From: Amycolatopsis nivea
GTDB lineage: Bacteria > Actinomycetota > Actinomycetes > Mycobacteriales > Pseudonocardiaceae
Direction: 5' to 3'
NCBI RefSeq assembly: GCF_004522235.1
Contig: NZ_SDLT01000023.1
Location: 62,270 to 126,269, forward strand
Length of the DNA: 64,000 bases
Shown here: positions 61,953 to 64,000 of the stretch, piece by piece
How the letters are laid out: every line of letters begins with the position of its first letter
Numbering within the stretch: the stretch's first letter is position 1
Translations under genes and position numbers: made by a program
The notes under the pieces: model-generated
Databases searched by the model: none
What the model saw: the letters and a program-made list of their open reading frames with translations, nothing else
What the model was told of the DNA's origin: nothing

Positions 61953-63255
61953 AAGCCACAAGATGCTGATGAGCGTCCTCGGCGGGATGAGTGAGTCGGA
62001 ACTCAGCACGTTCAGGCGCGGGCCCGTTCGGCGATGGATGCGCAGGTGATCAACGAGGGACGGCGTCAGGGCGGTCGGGCACCGTACGGGTATCGAGTGG
62101 TGGACGGCGGTCCGCATCCGAATCCGCGGAAGGCTGCTGAGGGGTTTCGCCTGCGGGTACTGGAAATCGATGAGCCTGCGGCGGATGCGGTGCGCCGGAT
62201 GTTCGCCGAGTATTTGGCAGGCGTGGGCGACCGCGTCATCGCTCGTGGGCTGAACCAGGACGGCATTCCGTGTCCGTCGAAGGCTCGGCCGGAGCAGAAC
62301 CGGCACACGTCCGGGGGAGGGCTGGCAGGGCTCGACTGTCCGGGCGATCCTGGAGAATCCCAGGTACACGGGTTATGCGGTATTCGGGCGGTGGACGAAG
62401 CATGAGCGTCTGCTGAATCCGGATGATGTGAGCGCTGGTTACGTCGTGCGGTTCCGGAAGTCGGATCCGGGCACGGTGGTCCGGTCGCGGCGGCAGTCGC
62501 ATCCGGAGATCGCGTCGGTGGAGACGTTCGCGCAGGCGCAGTTGCTGCGGCGGTCGCGTGGGGCTGGCGGGATGCGCGGTATCGCGAAGCTGGAGCGGGA
62601 CCGGCCGACGTCGAGGAACGTCTACCTGCTGAAAGGCCTGATTCGCTGCGAGATCTGCAGACGGAAGATGCAGGGCGCGCCGATCCGGAAGGCGGTTTGC
62701 TACCGGTGCGTGGCGAGGACGTTGGCACCTGGGTCATCTGCGTTGGAGAGCCACCCGAAGACGGTCAATCTGCGGAAGACGTCGTGATGCCCGCGCTGAA
62801 CAGCTGGCTGTGTCAGGTGTTCGACCCGGCGGACCGGGACGATACGGTCGCTGCGCTGGTGGATTCGCAGGGCGGGACGTACTCGACCGGCAGGGAGTCA
62901 GCTGAGAAGCGGCTGGCTGACGCGGAGTCGCGGCTGCGCCGACATCAGGCGGCGATCGAGGTGGGTGTGGATCCGGCCGCGGTGGTCGAGGCGATCAACA
63001 CGGTGCAGGCGGAGGGGGAGGCGGCGCGCCGAGTTGCAGCACTTGCCCAAAGCGACCGTGGTCGAGGCGGCGGAGGTGTACGCGCGGCTCGATTCGATGG
63101 ACGACGTGGCCCGAGCGTTGAACTCGCGGAGGCCGGAGCGGATTACGCGGGTCTACCGGGACCTCGGCGTGCAGCTCCGCTATGACAATGAAAAGAGGCG
63201 GTCGTAGTGACCGCCTCTCCCCGTGTGTCTAACGTGTGTGTCCGAGGGGCGAGTT
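61953..63255 (+). pseudogene. Serine recombinase (resolvase-type integrase), 5'-truncated and frameshifted
   Basis: The reading begins inside the catalytic domain end (SHKMLMSVLGGMSESEL). Then, in several frames, come DAQVINEGRRQGGRAPYGYR, the recombinase domain (GLNQDGIPCPSKARPEQNRH, VRAILENPRYTGYAVF), the zinc-ribbon part (LKGLIRCEICRRKMQG, CYRCVARTLAPGS) and the C-terminal coiled coil (AEKRLADAESRLRRHQAAIE), ending LRYDNEKRRS and VTASPRVSNVC. Breaks occur near 62012, 62320, 62770 and 63030. The N-terminal resolvase catalytic domain is missing, so it cannot be active. Confidence 0.9.
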
Positions 63256-63349
63256 GCACACTATCCACACGCCTCCAGCTGCGTGGGTGATCGCGCAACC
63301 GGGCGACTGCTGCCAGAGTTGCCGCTCGGCCGTCAGCTTCTGCGGGAAT
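63256..63349. other. Short gap after the recombinase remnant
   Basis: About 95 bases. The bases just past the recombinase end (CACACGCCT and following) resemble those after the 52.9 kb remnant, so this may be part of an old element end or attachment region. Confidence 0.4.
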
Positions 63350-64000
63350 CTACGTCGGCAGCGAGCCGTAAAAGTCGCGAGACGTGCGACTCGATAGAAA
63401 CCGCGTGCACGCGAGGCATAGCACTCCGCCAGGCCCTGCGGGTGCACGGCTGCACTTCGAGCAGATGCGCTCGGCAACCGGCTGGTCGTGCACCGGATTC
63501 GCACAGAACCTGCGGTCCGCATCGGGGCGGCCGCGGATTTTCCGGTTGTCCGGAAAGTAAGAGCCGGTGAGCCCGGTCAGTTCCTGGAACAACTGCAGGT
63601 TCTCGGGTGCGACCAGGTGAACGTCGCCCTGAAGCGCGCGCATGGGGACGATCCGCTCGGCTGGGAGCATAGCCGCCACGTCGTCGACGGTCAGACCTCT
63701 CCACGGCTCCCGATACGGGTGAAAGCCACCGCACGGACGTTTCGCGCGCTTCTTCGTGCTGGTCGGACAGACACCGAAATTCGTGGCGGTACAGGCGCGT
63801 GCGACGAACCGGCTGGGGCCGAGTGCCGTCGCCGAGCGCCTCGGCGGCATCGAGCTCCACGGCAACCGGTTACAGCCGAGCGTCGGCACCTGATGAAACC
63901 ATCGCGGAGTCCGGTCGGAGTCGAGGAACCAGACCGGCAGCCATCCCGCTCGGAACGACTTCGTGGTCCGGGACTTGGCCAGACGGACCTCCAGCTCCGA
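63350..64000 (-). CDS. Cysteine-rich hypothetical protein, 5' end outside the window
   Basis: The frame is open from the right edge of the window to a stop at 63350, giving at least 216 residues, so the start lies beyond 64000. Near the edge it reads LPVWFLDSDRTPRWFHQVP. It then has spaced cysteines (LGCNRL, RACTATNFGVCP, RPCGGF), an internal domain with GLTVDDVAAMLPAERIVPM, and a C-terminal zinc-binding CSKCSRAP...CLACTRF. No family was recognised. A zinc-ribbon protein next to a recombinase remnant could be mobile-element cargo. Confidence 0.6.
   Translation of the reverse strand, partial: SELEVRLAKSRTTKSFRAGWLPVWFLDSDRTPRWFHQVPTLGCNRLPWSSMPPRRSATALGPSRFVARACTATNFGVCPTSTKKRAKRPCGGFHPYREPWRGLTVDDVAAMLPAERIVPMRALQGDVHLVAPENLQLFQELTGLTGSYFPDNRKIRGRPDADRRFCANPVHDQPVAERICSKCSRAPAGPGGVLCLACTRFLSSRTSRDFYGSLPT

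Noticed and set aside
1..64000. CRISPR arrays, tRNA or rRNA genes
   Set aside because: No regularly spaced direct repeats and no tRNA or rRNA-like conserved stretches were noticed on reading; a dedicated scan was not possible.

Overview
The window is high-GC actinomycete DNA, most likely from the Pseudonocardiaceae and Amycolatopsis-like. The evidence is the strong G/C third-position bias, frequent GTG starts, ATGA/GTGA-coupled operons, GntR/TetR regulators, WXG100-type secretion substrates and typical actinomycete catabolic clusters. No rRNA, tRNA or CRISPR array was seen. The naming of the genus is inference.

Catabolic half (1-36.4 kb). (1) 0.3-7.2 kb: a myo-inositol operon on the minus strand, read iolC, aldolase (Cgl0159 family), iolB, iolD, mmsA/iolA, all translationally coupled or tightly spaced, with a divergent GntR-UTRA regulator. 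iolE and iolG are not in the window. (2) 7.4-15.2 kb: a plus-strand amine module with an APC permease, copper amine oxidase, small membrane protein, aldehyde dehydrogenase, SnoaL-like protein and TetR regulator. An IS110-family element sits inside it. (3) 15.2-23.2 kb: a small-alcohol/diol regulon built around a GAF-Fis activator. It holds a divergent operon (amidohydrolase, DUF59/MIP18 protein, zinc alcohol dehydrogenase, then a monooxygenase-fold protein), a glycerol-dehydrogenase-type alcohol dehydrogenase, an aquaglyceroporin and an acetoin-reductase-like SDR. Three copies of a GTCTCA-N3-TGAGAC type palindrome stand 76-100 bp before three of the transcription units. (4) 23.3-34.5 kb: minus-strand genes for an acyl-CoA synthetase, a class III aminotransferase, HyuB, HyuA, an NCS1 permease with a zinc-ribbon tail, and a hybrid histidine kinase/LuxR response regulator pair. 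(5) 35.0-36.4 kb: a flavin monoamine oxidase.

Middle (36.4-40 kb). Mostly unrecognised small genes and a three-gene set whose first product looks like a type VII secretion (WXG100/ESX-like) substrate.

Defence and mobile half (40-64 kb). A DUF2075-type nuclease-helicase with an apparent non-AUG start lies divergent to an unknown gene plus a QueC-like PP-loop gene. There follow a frameshifted and truncated PglW-like NERD/pseudokinase gene, the decayed remnant of an XPB/Ssl2-N-type helicase-associated gene, and a large DUF4011 helicase-nuclease with a coupled partner. After these come an orphan colicin-type immunity gene and a four-gene, fully overlapping Wadjet/MksBEF-like operon (jetABCD-like) whose SMC-like ATPase has an unusual Walker B. 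The segment from 52.9 to 63.3 kb is bracketed by two same-orientation remnants of a serine recombinase 3' end, which suggests that the Wadjet-like operon rode in on a recombinase element. A partial cysteine-rich gene runs off the right edge.
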